Below, piece after piece: positions 1 to 8,207 of a stretch of 64,000 nt of DNA (its first letter is position 1; each line of letters opens with the position of its first letter). The translations under genes were made by a program, and so were the position numbers. Origin of the DNA: Bacillota bacterium (GTDB lineage: Bacteria; Sysuimicrobiota; Sysuimicrobiia; Sysuimicrobiales; Segetimicrobiaceae); the NCBI GenBank assembly GCA_021324255.1, contig JAJPJL010000068.1, positions 62,001-126,000 on the forward strand. The letters run 5' to 3'. Under the pieces are notes generated by a model. That model saw only the letters and a list, made by a program, of their open reading frames with translations. It did no database searches and had not been told where the DNA came from.

Positions 1-760
1 CGCGTTCGCGGGCGGCGATCTGCTGCTCGGCGTACGCGGCGATCTCGTCCGCGCTCTGGTCGAGACAGTGCCCAGAGCGCAGGAGCAGCGCGAGCGCGTC
101 GGAGCCGCAGGCGTACTGCTCGGTCGCACGCGCGCGGAGGGCGGTCTCGAGGTGGTGCTGGAACGCCGCGAACGCCTCCGCCGCGCGCGCGGCGGCATGA
201 CGCAGCGCCGGTGCCGCGATGCCCGCGTCGCGGATCCAGAGATCGATGCCGCCGGCCAGCAGGAGACGGGCTCCGGCGCACTCGCGCAGGGCGCGGTCGA
301 TCCACGCGGACGGCGCCTCACGGACGTTACGGCGTCCCTGCTCCAGGAACGCGGGGATCGCGGACAGCCTCGCCGTGGCGCACTCGAGCCGCTCGCCGAG
401 CGGGCGAAACGGCCGGAGCATGAGGCCGATGACGCCGAAGAGCGCCTCGCCCGTGTACACGCATGGGTTTCCGCGATGACCGTGAGCGGACTCGCGCTCC
501 CAGCGCTCGATCGCCAGTACGCCCTCGGCGAGCCGGCGGTCGATCTCCTCGGCGGCCCCAAGCGGCTCCTCCGGGAGGGTGCGCAGCGCCCCGAGCAGCG
601 CGTCCGCCGCGGACGCGGCCTCGTCGACGCCGGCCGGCGAATAGTCCGGGAGCCGGTCATCGTACCCGTGCACGCCGATGAACGTGGCGTTGACGGGATG
701 ATAGCGGTAGTAGGCGCTCAGAAAGCCGTCGAGCCACGCGGCCAGCGCGGGGGCGGGCAC
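1..760 (-). CDS. DUF885 family protein, N-terminal part (runs off window)
   Basis: This is an open frame on the minus strand that continues past the window edge, so the ORF track misses it. It starts at GTG 760 and 253 codons are visible without a stop. The N-terminus contains HPVNATFIGVHGYDDRLPDY at about residues 21-40, the hallmark opening of DUF885 proteins, which are predicted metal-dependent hydrolases of about 550-600 residues related to gluzincin-type peptidases. The catalytic part lies outside the window, so activity cannot be judged. The gene begins 5 bases after the stop of the Gfo/Idh/MocA gene on the same strand, so the two are probably co-transcribed. Family assignment rests on the N-terminal motif only. 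Confidence 0.75.
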   Translation of the reverse strand, partial: MPAPALAAWLDGFLSAYYRYHPVNATFIGVHGYDDRLPDYSPAGVDEAASAADALLGALRTLPEEPLGAAEEIDRRLAEGVLAIERWERESAHGHRGNPCVYTGEALFGVIGLMLRPFRPLGERLECATARLSAIPAFLEQGRRNVREAPSAWIDRALRECAGARLLLAGGIDLWIRDAGIAAPALRHAAARAAEAFAAFQHHLETALRARATEQYACGSDALALLLRSGHCLDQSADEIAAYAEQQIAARER

Positions 761-765
761 CGGTC

Positions 766-1887
766 TCAGGCCTCGAGCGGCAGCGAGATCCACCGGGCCT
801 CGCGGTACGAGCGCTCGACCGCGTTGATCACTTCCTGGACCCACGCGCCGTCCTCGAAGTTGCCCTGGTTGCGCGTCCCGCCCGCGCGGATCTCGTCGAT
901 GAAGTCCCGGATCAGGTTGGCGTAGAACAGCGAGCGCCACGACTCGCGCGGGTGGCCGCCCGGCGGGTAGAACCGCTGCGGGATCTCCCGCACGTTGAAC
1001 TCGACCGCGTCCGGTGTGGCGGTTCTGATCGTCTCCGCGACGCCGCCCTCCTCGACGAGCCGGCAGATGACGGCGCCCCGCTCGCCGTACAGCCGCGCCT
1101 CCACGCCGGGGTAGTTGCCGATCGTCACGTAGCTGGTTTGGATCGAGCCGATCGCGCCGTTGACGTACTCGCCGATGAAGATGTCGCCGTCGTCGATGTT
1201 CATCCGCATCGTCCGGCCGGTCGCCCGCACGACGCGCTCGGGGATGAAGTTGCGCATCGTGCCGACGACGCGGGTGTAGTCCGCGCCGACCCACCAGTGC
1301 CCGATGTCGATGATCGGGGCGCCGTACCCTTCGAGCGACGATGTCCTGAGGGCCGTCTGATCCGCGGTGTGGTCGACCTGGCGGAGCGGGACGGCAGGGT
1401 CGAGCCACTGCGAGTTCTGCTCGTACCCGTTGAACACGAACGGCCGGCCGACGAAGCCGTCGTCCAGCAGGGACCTGGCGTAGAGGACCCCCGGGCTGTA
1501 TCGGAACGTAAACCCGAGCTTCGTCTTGAGGCCCCGCCGGCGGGCGAGCGCGGCGAGGTCGCGGGTCTGCCGGAAGTCGTAGGCGACCGGCTTCTCGCAC
1601 AGGACGTGCTTCCCCGCCTCGATCGCGGCCCGCGCCAGCTCGAGATGGGTGTGGGACGGCGTGGCGATGTCGATGACATCGAGGTCCGAACGAGCGACGA
1701 CGTCCTGCCAGTCCGCCGCGGCCTCGGGGACCGCGAACTGCCCCGCGAGATCCCGGGCGCGCGCCGCCTCCGGATCGCAGATGACGGCGATCTCGGCGCG
1801 CGGATCGCGCCGCCACCCGGGAAGATGGGCGGCCCGCGCCCAGTTGCCCGCGCCGAGCACACCGATTCGCAGCACCGAGTTCCGCAT
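766..1887 (-). CDS. Gfo/Idh/MocA family NAD(P)-dependent oxidoreductase
   Basis: This 373-residue protein has the family layout. The N-terminal Rossmann fold carries GVLGAGNWARAAH (from about residue 9), and CEKP at about 97-100 contains the conserved lysine. A C-terminal substrate domain follows, with IDIGHWW. Such enzymes oxidise or reduce sugars, inositols or related polyols and opines; the substrate here is unknown. I chose ATG 1887 rather than 1905 because GGAGG lies 5 bases before it, while 1905 has no ribosome binding site. The gene is divergent from the ABC uptake operon at 2003 and may process what that operon imports. That link is inference from position only. Confidence 0.88.
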   Translation of the reverse strand: MRNSVLRIGVLGAGNWARAAHLPGWRRDPRAEIAVICDPEAARARDLAGQFAVPEAAADWQDVVARSDLDVIDIATPSHTHLELARAAIEAGKHVLCEKPVAYDFRQTRDLAALARRRGLKTKLGFTFRYSPGVLYARSLLDDGFVGRPFVFNGYEQNSQWLDPAVPLRQVDHTADQTALRTSSLEGYGAPIIDIGHWWVGADYTRVVGTMRNFIPERVVRATGRTMRMNIDDGDIFIGEYVNGAIGSIQTSYVTIGNYPGVEARLYGERGAVICRLVEEGGVAETIRTATPDAVEFNVREIPQRFYPPGGHPRESWRSLFYANLIRDFIDEIRAGGTRNQGNFEDGAWVQEVINAVERSYREARWISLPLEA

Positions 1888-2002
1888 ACGCACCTCCGAG
1901 GACATCGCCGGTCTCTATTCGAAGAGAACGGCGAGAGTTCCGGCCCGCCGTACGGGGCGCGGCCGCAAGATCCCGGGACGACGACGGGGAGGGAGGGGGC
2001 AC

Positions 2003-3676
2003 ATGACAATGCGCACCGGTCGATCTGCGGAGGGGCCCCGCCGCCGGGACATGCCGGCGCGGATGTCGCGGCGGTCGTTCGTGCGGATCGCCGCGGCCGG
2101 CCTCGCGGTGGGGTTTGGCGGCGTCGCCGGCACGGGCGGCCGCGCCCGGGCGGCGGGCGCTCGGGGGGGCGAGCTGTTCTACGGCCTCACCAACAAGTTC
2201 GACACGCTCGATCCCAACGTCACGACGTTTTCCGACGTGGCCCGCATGGCGTACCACATCTTCGACCCGCTCGTCTGGGAGTCCAAGGCCGGGACGTTCG
2301 TGCCGGGCTTGGCGGAGCGATGGGAGGTCAACCCGGACGCCACCCAGTACACGTTCCACCTCCGGCGCGACGTGAAGTTCCACGACGGCACGCCGTTCAC
2401 CGCCGAGGCCGTCAAGTTCACCTTCGATCGCATCGTGGATCCCAACTTGAAGTCGCAGTCGGCGTTCTCGGCGATCGGACCTTACGACAGCAGCACGGTC
2501 GTCGATCCGTACACGGTGGTGGTCAAGTTCAAGGACCCGTACGCCCCGTTTCTGAGCTCGGTGGCGCAATCGCTGCTCGCGCCGGTGTCGCCGGACGCGG
2601 TCAAGAAGTACGGCAAGGACTTCGGCACGCACCCCGTGGGCACGGGCCCGTTCAAGTTCGACTCGTATACGACGGACAGCGCGGTGCGCATGGTCCGCAA
2701 TCCGGACTATCGATGGGCCCCGTCGATCTTCAAGAATCGGGGGCCGGCGTACCTCGACGCGATCACGTACCGCATCATCCCGGAGTCGTCGACCCGGCTC
2801 GCCGCCCTCAAGTCCGGCGAGGTCCAAGTCATACAGGACGTGCCGACCCAGGAGTACCAAAACGTCCAGCGGGACCCGAGCCTCCAGCTGCTCCAGGGCC
2901 TCATGACGGGCTCCGGCTGGACGATGATGATCAACGTCACGAAGCCGCCGACCGACGACGTGCACGTCCGGCAGGCGCTGCAGTGGGGCATCGACAAGAC
3001 CGCGATGATCAAGGCGGTGTGGCAGGGCGTGTTCAAGCCGGCCAGCAGCATCCTCACGGCCTCGACGTTCGGGTACGATCCCGCCACGCGCAACGTCTAC
3101 CGGTACGATCCCAAGCAGGCCGGCGCCGTGCTGGACGAAGCCGGCTGGAAGATGGGGTCCGCGGGTGTGCGCCAGAAGGGCGGGCAGGACCTCGCGCTCG
3201 ATCTCTATTATCGCGCCGACAACTCCGACTTCACCGCGATGGCGACGTTCCTCCAGAGCATGTACGCGCAGAGCGGGATCAAGATCAACCTCCACGGGCT
3301 GTCCCAGGGCGGCTACTTTTCGGCGGTGCGGGTCGGCCAGCACAACCTGCAGTTCTGGTGGGAGCCCGACACGGATCCGGACGTCGTGCGGATCCTGCTG
3401 TACTCCAAGAACGCCGACGGCGGGACAAACCGGAACCGCTACAAGAACGCGGAGATGGACAAGCTGATCGACCAGGCGGCCGCCACGACGGACCTCGCGA
3501 AGCGCAAGCAGCTCTACTCGCAGATCCAGATGAAGACGCTGCGGGAGTCCGTGATGGTCGGGTTCGCCGACCCGCTCAATCTCTTCGCCTATCAGAAGAA
3601 CCGCGTCGACGGCGTGGTGCTCGACTGGTCGGCCGCGAACGTCTTCTTCCACGGTGCGTCTCTTAAGAAGGGGTAA
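2003..3676 (+). CDS. ABC transporter substrate-binding protein, family 5 (Tat-exported)
   Basis: This is an oligopeptide/dipeptide-type solute-binding protein of about 557 residues. Start ATG 2003 follows a strong GGGAGGGAGGGGG ribosome binding site; the longer ORF from 1649 runs through the divergent promoter region and is unlikely. The N-terminus has a twin-arginine signal (SRRSFVRIAAAGLAVGFGG), so the protein is probably exported folded by Tat. The mature part shows the normal family order: LTNKFDTLDPN, then LAERWEVNPDATQYTFHLRRD, ALKSGEVQVIQDVP, VRQALQWGIDK, YDPKQAGAVLDEAGW, and finally a C-terminal part with NAEMDKLIDQA. It is followed by two permease genes. The ligand cannot be read from sequence. 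Confidence 0.93.
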   Translation: MTMRTGRSAEGPRRRDMPARMSRRSFVRIAAAGLAVGFGGVAGTGGRARAAGARGGELFYGLTNKFDTLDPNVTTFSDVARMAYHIFDPLVWESKAGTFVPGLAERWEVNPDATQYTFHLRRDVKFHDGTPFTAEAVKFTFDRIVDPNLKSQSAFSAIGPYDSSTVVDPYTVVVKFKDPYAPFLSSVAQSLLAPVSPDAVKKYGKDFGTHPVGTGPFKFDSYTTDSAVRMVRNPDYRWAPSIFKNRGPAYLDAITYRIIPESSTRLAALKSGEVQVIQDVPTQEYQNVQRDPSLQLLQGLMTGSGWTMMINVTKPPTDDVHVRQALQWGIDKTAMIKAVWQGVFKPASSILTASTFGYDPATRNVYRYDPKQAGAVLDEAGWKMGSAGVRQKGGQDLALDLYYRADNSDFTAMATFLQSMYAQSGIKINLHGLSQGGYFSAVRVGQHNLQFWWEPDTDPDVVRILLYSKNADGGTNRNRYKNAEMDKLIDQAAATTDLAKRKQLYSQIQMKTLRESVMVGFADPLNLFAYQKNRVDGVVLDWSAANVFFHGASLKKG

Positions 3677-3702
3677 GGTTCGCGGGGACGGGACGTGCGT
3701 GC

Positions 3703-3730
3703 GGGGGCCCGGCCATCCGGCCGGGCCCCC
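3703..3730 (+). promoter_or_regulatory. 12-bp intercistronic hairpin between binding-protein and permease genes
   Basis: A perfect inverted repeat (GGGGGCCCGGCC, loop ATCC, GGCCGGGCCCCC) lies 26 bases after the binding-protein stop and about 70 bases before the permease start. There is no T-run. In binding-protein-dependent operons such structures commonly protect the upstream mRNA or partly stop transcription, so that binding protein exceeds permease. That role is inferred here. Confidence 0.6.
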
Positions 3731-3801
3731 ACGCCCCCACGCCGCCGGGCGCCCCGCGCCGCGCGCACCCGCGCCGCGTCCCCGATGACGGGGGAACACG
3801 C

Positions 3802-4725
3802 GTGCTGACGTACATCCGCCGCCGGGTCCTGCTCGCCGTGCCGACGGTCGTGCTCACGTCGATGGTCGTGTTCTTGATGCTCTTTCTCATCCCCGGCGAT
3901 CCCGCGTCCATCTACATCGGCGAGCAAACCGCGACGCCCGAGCGCCTCGCGCAGATCCGGCACGTCATGGGGCTCGACCGCCCGATCTACGTTCAGTACG
4001 CGGACTTCGCGTGGCACGCGCTGCACGGCGACCTCGGGCGGTCGCTCCAGACGAGCCGGCCGGTCGCCGTGGAGATCGGCACGCGATTCCCCAACACCCT
4101 GGAGCTCGCCGCCGCCGCGATGGTCATCGCCGTGGCCCTGGGGTTTGGCCTGGGCCTCGTCTCCGCCCTGCACCGGAGCACGGCTGTGGACACGCTCTCG
4201 ATGGTCGTGGCCCTGTTCGGCGTATCGGTCCCGGTGTTCTGGCTGGCGCTCCTCTTGATCATGCTGTTCTCCCTCCGGCTGGGCTGGCTGCCGGCGACCA
4301 GCGAGCCCGGGCTGCGCGGGCTGGTCCTGCCGGCGGTGTCCCTGGCCCTGCTGTCCGCGGCCACGCTCGCGCGGCTCATGCGCTCGAGCATGCTGGAAGT
4401 GCTGCGGCTCGACTACCTCACGACCGCGCGCGCCAAGGGCCTCCGCGGCGCCATCGTCGTGTTCCGGCACGCGCTCCCGAACGCGGTGATCCCCGTGATC
4501 ACCGCCATGGGGCTGCAGTTTGGTGGGCTCTTGAGCGGAGCGGTGCTCACCGAGACGATCTTCGCCCGGCCGGGCCTGGGAAAGCTGGTCGTCGATTCCA
4601 TCCAGAACAAGGACCTGCCGACCGTGCAGGGCGTCATCCTGGTGCTGGCGCTGATCTATGTCGCGATGAACCTGCTCGTCGACCTCTCGTACGCCTTCAT
4701 TGACCCGAGGATCCGCTTCGAATGA
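3802..4725 (+). CDS. ABC transporter permease, DppB/OppB type
   Basis: This 307-residue inner-membrane permease starts at GTG 3802. The N-terminal segment LTYIRRRVLLAVPTVVLTSM is followed by the DppB-typical LFLIPGDPA. About six hydrophobic segments follow. The cytoplasmic coupling region carries YLTTARAKGL and FRHALPNAVIPV, and the C-terminus ends in the usual FIDPRIRFE. It pairs with the DppC-type gene, with which it overlaps by ATGA, and with the binding protein at 2003. No ATPase gene is present in the operon. Confidence 0.93.
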   Translation: MLTYIRRRVLLAVPTVVLTSMVVFLMLFLIPGDPASIYIGEQTATPERLAQIRHVMGLDRPIYVQYADFAWHALHGDLGRSLQTSRPVAVEIGTRFPNTLELAAAAMVIAVALGFGLGLVSALHRSTAVDTLSMVVALFGVSVPVFWLALLLIMLFSLRLGWLPATSEPGLRGLVLPAVSLALLSAATLARLMRSSMLEVLRLDYLTTARAKGLRGAIVVFRHALPNAVIPVITAMGLQFGGLLSGAVLTETIFARPGLGKLVVDSIQNKDLPTVQGVILVLALIYVAMNLLVDLSYAFIDPRIRFE

Positions 4726-5591
4726 CGGCGGCCCCTCCGGCCCGGCGGCCGCGCGGCCTCTGGTCCGACGCCGCCGCCCGGCTCGTGCAGAACCGGGGAG
4801 CGGCGGCCGGCGGGCTCGTGTTTCTGCTGATCGTGGCGGTGGCCGCGGCGGCGCCGCGGCTCGCCCCCGACAACCCGATCGGCCTCAACGTCTCCGAGTC
4901 GCTGGAGCCGCCGGGGGCGCACCACTGGCTCGGCACGGACCAGTTCGGCCGCGACATCTTGAGCCGGATCATCTACGGCGCCCGCGTCTCGGTCGCGATG
5001 GGGTTTGTGGCCGTCGCGATCTCTGTCGCGGGCGGGTCGATCCTCGGGCTGCTCTCCGGCTACTACGGCGGCAACGTCGACATGGCCATCATGCGCGTCG
5101 TCGACGTCATGCTGGCCTTCCCGGGGATCTTGCTGGCCCTCGTCATCATCGCCGTGCTCGGTCCCAACCTCGGCAGCGCGATGGTGGCCGTGGGCATCTC
5201 CGGGATGCCGGTGTTCATCCGGGTGGTGCGCGGCTCGGCGCTCGCGGTGCGGGAGTTGCAGTACGTGGAGGCCGCCCGGGTCGCCGGCTGCGGCGACGTG
5301 CGCATCATCTTCCGCCACGTCCTGCCGAACGTGCTCGCGCCGGTCATCGTGCTCGTGACGCTCGGCATCCCGGGCGCGATCATCTCGGGCGCCGCGCTCA
5401 GCTTCCTCGGGCTCGGCATCCGGCCGCCCACGCCGGACTGGGGCGCGATGCTCAGCGAGGGCCGGTCGTTTATGAGCACGGCGTGGTGGCTGTCCACATT
5501 CCCGGGTCTCGCCATCGTCACGATCGTGCTCGCGATCAATCTGTTCGGGGACGGCCTGCGGGACGCGCTCGACCCGCGCTTGAAGCTGTAA
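4722..5591 (+). CDS. ABC transporter permease, DppC/OppC type
   Basis: This 289-residue permease starts inside the stop of the preceding permease (ATGA), so translation is probably coupled. The DppC signature LGTDQFGRDILSRIIYGAR is followed by LSGYYGGNVDMAIMRVVDVM, the coupling loop YVEAARVAGC, RHVLPNVLAPVIV and the C-terminal ALSFLGLGIRPPTPDWGAML. The family normally has five or six membrane segments, and this length fits. It forms the translocation channel with the DppB-type subunit. Confidence 0.93.
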   Translation: MTAAPPARRPRGLWSDAAARLVQNRGAAAGGLVFLLIVAVAAAAPRLAPDNPIGLNVSESLEPPGAHHWLGTDQFGRDILSRIIYGARVSVAMGFVAVAISVAGGSILGLLSGYYGGNVDMAIMRVVDVMLAFPGILLALVIIAVLGPNLGSAMVAVGISGMPVFIRVVRGSALAVRELQYVEAARVAGCGDVRIIFRHVLPNVLAPVIVLVTLGIPGAIISGAALSFLGLGIRPPTPDWGAMLSEGRSFMSTAWWLSTFPGLAIVTIVLAINLFGDGLRDALDPRLKL

Positions 5592-5631
5592 CGAGCCGGG
5601 AGCGGCCCGACGCTCCTACCGGGAGGCGGCA

Positions 5632-6447
5632 ATGGACGCAACGTTCGCCGGCAAGGTCGCCATCGTGTCCGGGGCGGCGCAGGGGATCTCGAGCGTCATC
5701 CTGCGGCGGCTCGTCGAGGAAGGCGCCCGGGCCGTGATCGCCGACATCGACGAGGCGCGGGCGCAGGCGCGCGTCCGGGAGCTCGCGGGACGGGGCTGCG
5801 ACGTGCGGTTCGTGCGTACGGACGTTCGCCGGAGCGCCGAGGTCGATGCGATGGTCGAGCGCACGGTGGCGGAGTGCGGGCGCGTCGACATCCTCGTGCA
5901 CGGCGCCGGGGTGGGCGTGCACAAGGAGGTGGTGGACCTGACCGATGAGGAGTGGGACCTACAGCTCGACGTGCAGCTGCGGGGCGCGTTTCTGCTGAGC
6001 CGGGCGGTCGGGCGGCGGCTGATTGCCCAGCGACAGGGCGGGCGGATCATCCTGATCGGGTCGACGTCCGGCAACAACGCGCGTGTCCGGGGGGGTCCGC
6101 ACGCGGCCTCAAAGGCCGGAGAGATTCAGCTTGCGCGCGTGCTCGCCATGGAGATGGGCCGCCACGGGGTGACCGTCAACGTGGTGTCCCCCGGCCTGAC
6201 GGACATCGGCGGCATCTCCCGCTCGACCCAGACGCCCGAGTACCAGCGCGCCTTCGTCGCGCAGGTGCCGCTCGGCCGGCTCGCGACGCCCGACGAAATC
6301 GCCGACGCGGTGCTGTTCTTGGCCTCCGATCGCGCGCGGTTCATCACGGGGCAGGTGCTCTGCGTGGACGGAGGGTATTCCGCGGGCAAGCTGGCCGTGC
6401 AGGGGCCGAGCGTCGACGCGTATTACGGGCAGATCGGCGAGGCCTGA
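5632..6447 (+). CDS. Short-chain dehydrogenase/reductase homologue with altered active site
   Basis: This 271-residue protein starts at ATG 5632 behind GGGAGG. The overall fold pattern is classical SDR: a GAAQGI cofactor loop near residue 14, GSTSG with Ser144, and a C-terminal LCVDGGYSAG. Key positions differ from the family. The glycine loop reads GAAQGIS rather than GIG. The NNAG position reads HGAG. The tetrad Asn is Gln115 (DVQLRG). The catalytic Tyr of YxxxK is His157 (HAASK161). It is 40 bases behind the permease pair and probably in the same operon. It may be a reductase with unusual chemistry, or a catalytically silent binding protein. Confidence 0.85.
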   Translation: MDATFAGKVAIVSGAAQGISSVILRRLVEEGARAVIADIDEARAQARVRELAGRGCDVRFVRTDVRRSAEVDAMVERTVAECGRVDILVHGAGVGVHKEVVDLTDEEWDLQLDVQLRGAFLLSRAVGRRLIAQRQGGRIILIGSTSGNNARVRGGPHAASKAGEIQLARVLAMEMGRHGVTVNVVSPGLTDIGGISRSTQTPEYQRAFVAQVPLGRLATPDEIADAVLFLASDRARFITGQVLCVDGGYSAGKLAVQGPSVDAYYGQIGEA

Positions 6448-6451
6448 CGCC

Positions 6452-7192
6452 CTAGAGATCCCGGGGCGCCGGGCCGCCGCACCGGTCGCACAGCGACGTC
6501 GCGTCGGTGAGGCTGCTCATCACAAAGCCGCCGGCCGTCGCGCGGAACACGCGGATCGGAAACTGCACCGGCCACTTCCGAAGGTCCAGCACCGGGTTGA
6601 TCCGGCGTTCGAGCTGAGCGATCTGCATCGTGGGCACGGGCATCGAGTTCACGGTGATGCGCTCGATGTGGAAGAACAGCTCCGGCGTGTCCTTCGCGGC
6701 GAAGACGCCCTGCAGCCGGACGGGAAGATCCACGCCCTGCCGGGAGACGGTGCCCTGGGCGGTGATCGACTGTCCCGTGCCGGTCAGCGTGATGTGTTTC
6801 GCCGGCCCCACGCGGTCCAGGTATGCCTCCACGTTCGCGCGGCTCACGCGCGTGTACACGGCGCGGCCGCGCAGTCCGAGCACCCGGAGGACGCCCTGCC
6901 GGAGCGCTTTCGGATCAAAGCTCGCGCCGGTGAGCCGGATCCAGGTCTGGTCGATGCGAATCCCGTCGACGCTGGCATTCTCCGCGTACACGTTGATCCG
7001 CGCGTAGCCGCCGTCGTAGAGATCGGGTACAGCGTCCACGCGCAGCACGGGCGGGTTCCCCAGCAGGCGGCCGAAAATCGGCCGGAGGACACCGGTGCTG
7101 GCCACGCGCAGCGCCGCCGTCCCGGGCGAGAGCCCCGCCCACCCGCACACGAGCGCCGCGGACAGGACGGCGGCAAGCAGGCGGCGACTCAC
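6452..7192 (-). CDS. DUF2993 (LmeA-like) exported lipid-binding protein
   Basis: This protein of about 246 residues has an N-terminal signal or anchor (VSRRLLAAVLSAALVCGW). The body matches the DUF2993 pattern: IRIDQTWIRLTGASFDPKAL, a V.RA..Y..R..R..V..YL region, ITLTGTGQSITAQG, and INPVLDLRKWPVQFPI near the end. Characterised members such as mycobacterial LmeA bind phospholipid outside the membrane. The ORF-track start at 7726 runs through the neighbouring creatininase gene and is rejected. GTG 7192 and GTG 7216 are both possible starts and neither has a strong ribosome binding site. The C-terminal tail holds a CDRC pair. It is convergent with the SDR gene. Confidence 0.7.
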   Translation of the reverse strand: MSRRLLAAVLSAALVCGWAGLSPGTAALRVASTGVLRPIFGRLLGNPPVLRVDAVPDLYDGGYARINVYAENASVDGIRIDQTWIRLTGASFDPKALRQGVLRVLGLRGRAVYTRVSRANVEAYLDRVGPAKHITLTGTGQSITAQGTVSRQGVDLPVRLQGVFAAKDTPELFFHIERITVNSMPVPTMQIAQLERRINPVLDLRKWPVQFPIRVFRATAGGFVMSSLTDATSLCDRCGGPAPRDL

Positions 7193-7323
7193 ATTGACAG
7201 CGCTCGTACCGATCACTCCGCGCCGGGCCGGCTGGCCCGGAGGTCGATTGGTACCGATATTTTTCCCTGGGCGGGGGTCGCCGTATCGTTCTGGGCGCGC
7301 TCGACGCCGTGCGGGCCACGGCG

Positions 7324-8136
7324 CTACCCCGCCTGCAGCGCCTTGGCCGGATCGACCTTCGCGAAGTCCTTGGCAAACGCGACGATGTGCTCGACGATGC
7401 GCTCGATCGACTCCTCGCCCCGCCGCCGGAGTGCCTCGAGGGACGCCTTGTCGACCTCGGGCGGGCTCTCCACGTCCACGTCCCAGGAGTCCACGGGGAT
7501 GATCACGGGCGCGCCGCGGTATTCGAAATTGCTGAAGCCGAGCGGCTTGATCTTGTCTCCGAACAGGGGCCTTAGCGGCGGGTTGACGCCCCACTCGCCT
7601 TTGTAGCCGCCGGAGCGCACGTCCGCGATCTCCGTCCCGCCGATGGCCAGAGCCACGGCGAGCTCCCAGATATGGGTGCCCTCGGGAAACGCGTTCGGCG
7701 TGATCTTTTTGCCGATGTTCCACCACTCCAGAACGGCGATGAGCATGCCGAGCTCCCGCACGTTGCGGCCGGTGCGGATCAGGGGCTCGCGATTCCCGCC
7801 GTGGCCGTTGAGAACGACCACCTTGCGCACGCCGTTCCGGTAGAGGCTCTCACAGATGTCGGTGTACACGCCTTCGATCACGTCCGGGCTGATGGTGATC
7901 GACCCGGGATACAGCGCCATCTTATCGTTCTCGCCGTAGGGCAGGGGCGGCAGCGTGACGAGGCCGGTACGCTTGCCCACCTCGTCCGCGATCCGCGCGA
8001 CCGAGCTCGTGTCGATCCCGATCGGCGTGGGCCCGTGGGAATGCAGTGTGCCCACCGCCATGATAACCGTGTCCGATCGCTTGAACGCCTCCTCGGCTTC
8101 CTTCCAGGACATCTCGTCCAGCCGGTGCTTTGGCAA
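7324..8136 (-). CDS. Creatininase-family metallohydrolase (variant metal motif)
   Basis: This protein of about 270 residues starts at TTG 8136. That start sits behind GAGGAGG and matches the N-terminus of the paralogue at 50504 (MPKHRLDEM versus MHKYRLQDM); the ORF-track start at 8187 has no such support. Creatininase-family proteins hydrolyse cyclic or linear amides with two metal ions. The later motif NGHGGNREPL is normal. In the first motif, however, the usual GSxEQHG is GTLHSHGPTPIGID, so the expected Glu ligand is a His. The paralogue at 50504 shares this change. The gene diverges from the truncated binding-protein fragment at 8208. Confidence 0.85.
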   Translation of the reverse strand: MPKHRLDEMSWKEAEEAFKRSDTVIMAVGTLHSHGPTPIGIDTSSVARIADEVGKRTGLVTLPPLPYGENDKMALYPGSITISPDVIEGVYTDICESLYRNGVRKVVVLNGHGGNREPLIRTGRNVRELGMLIAVLEWWNIGKKITPNAFPEGTHIWELAVALAIGGTEIADVRSGGYKGEWGVNPPLRPLFGDKIKPLGFSNFEYRGAPVIIPVDSWDVDVESPPEVDKASLEALRRRGEESIERIVEHIVAFAKDFAKVDPAKALQAG

Positions 8137-8207
8137 TGCCCACCTCCTCGTACGGCGCGGCGCAGATCCGGCGTCACCCGTGCGCACGGCCCGGTCTGGT
8201 TACGTGG

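Noticed and set aside
68-925. 285-residue plus-strand ORF at the window start
   Set aside because: Low-complexity Arg/Ala-rich shadow of the minus-strand DUF885 gene and the end of the Gfo/Idh/MocA gene; no family pattern.
952-3666. 904-residue plus-strand ORF
   Set aside because: Antisense shadow of the oxidoreductase followed by an out-of-frame reading of the binding-protein gene; the real gene has a ribosome binding site, Tat signal and family motifs in another frame.
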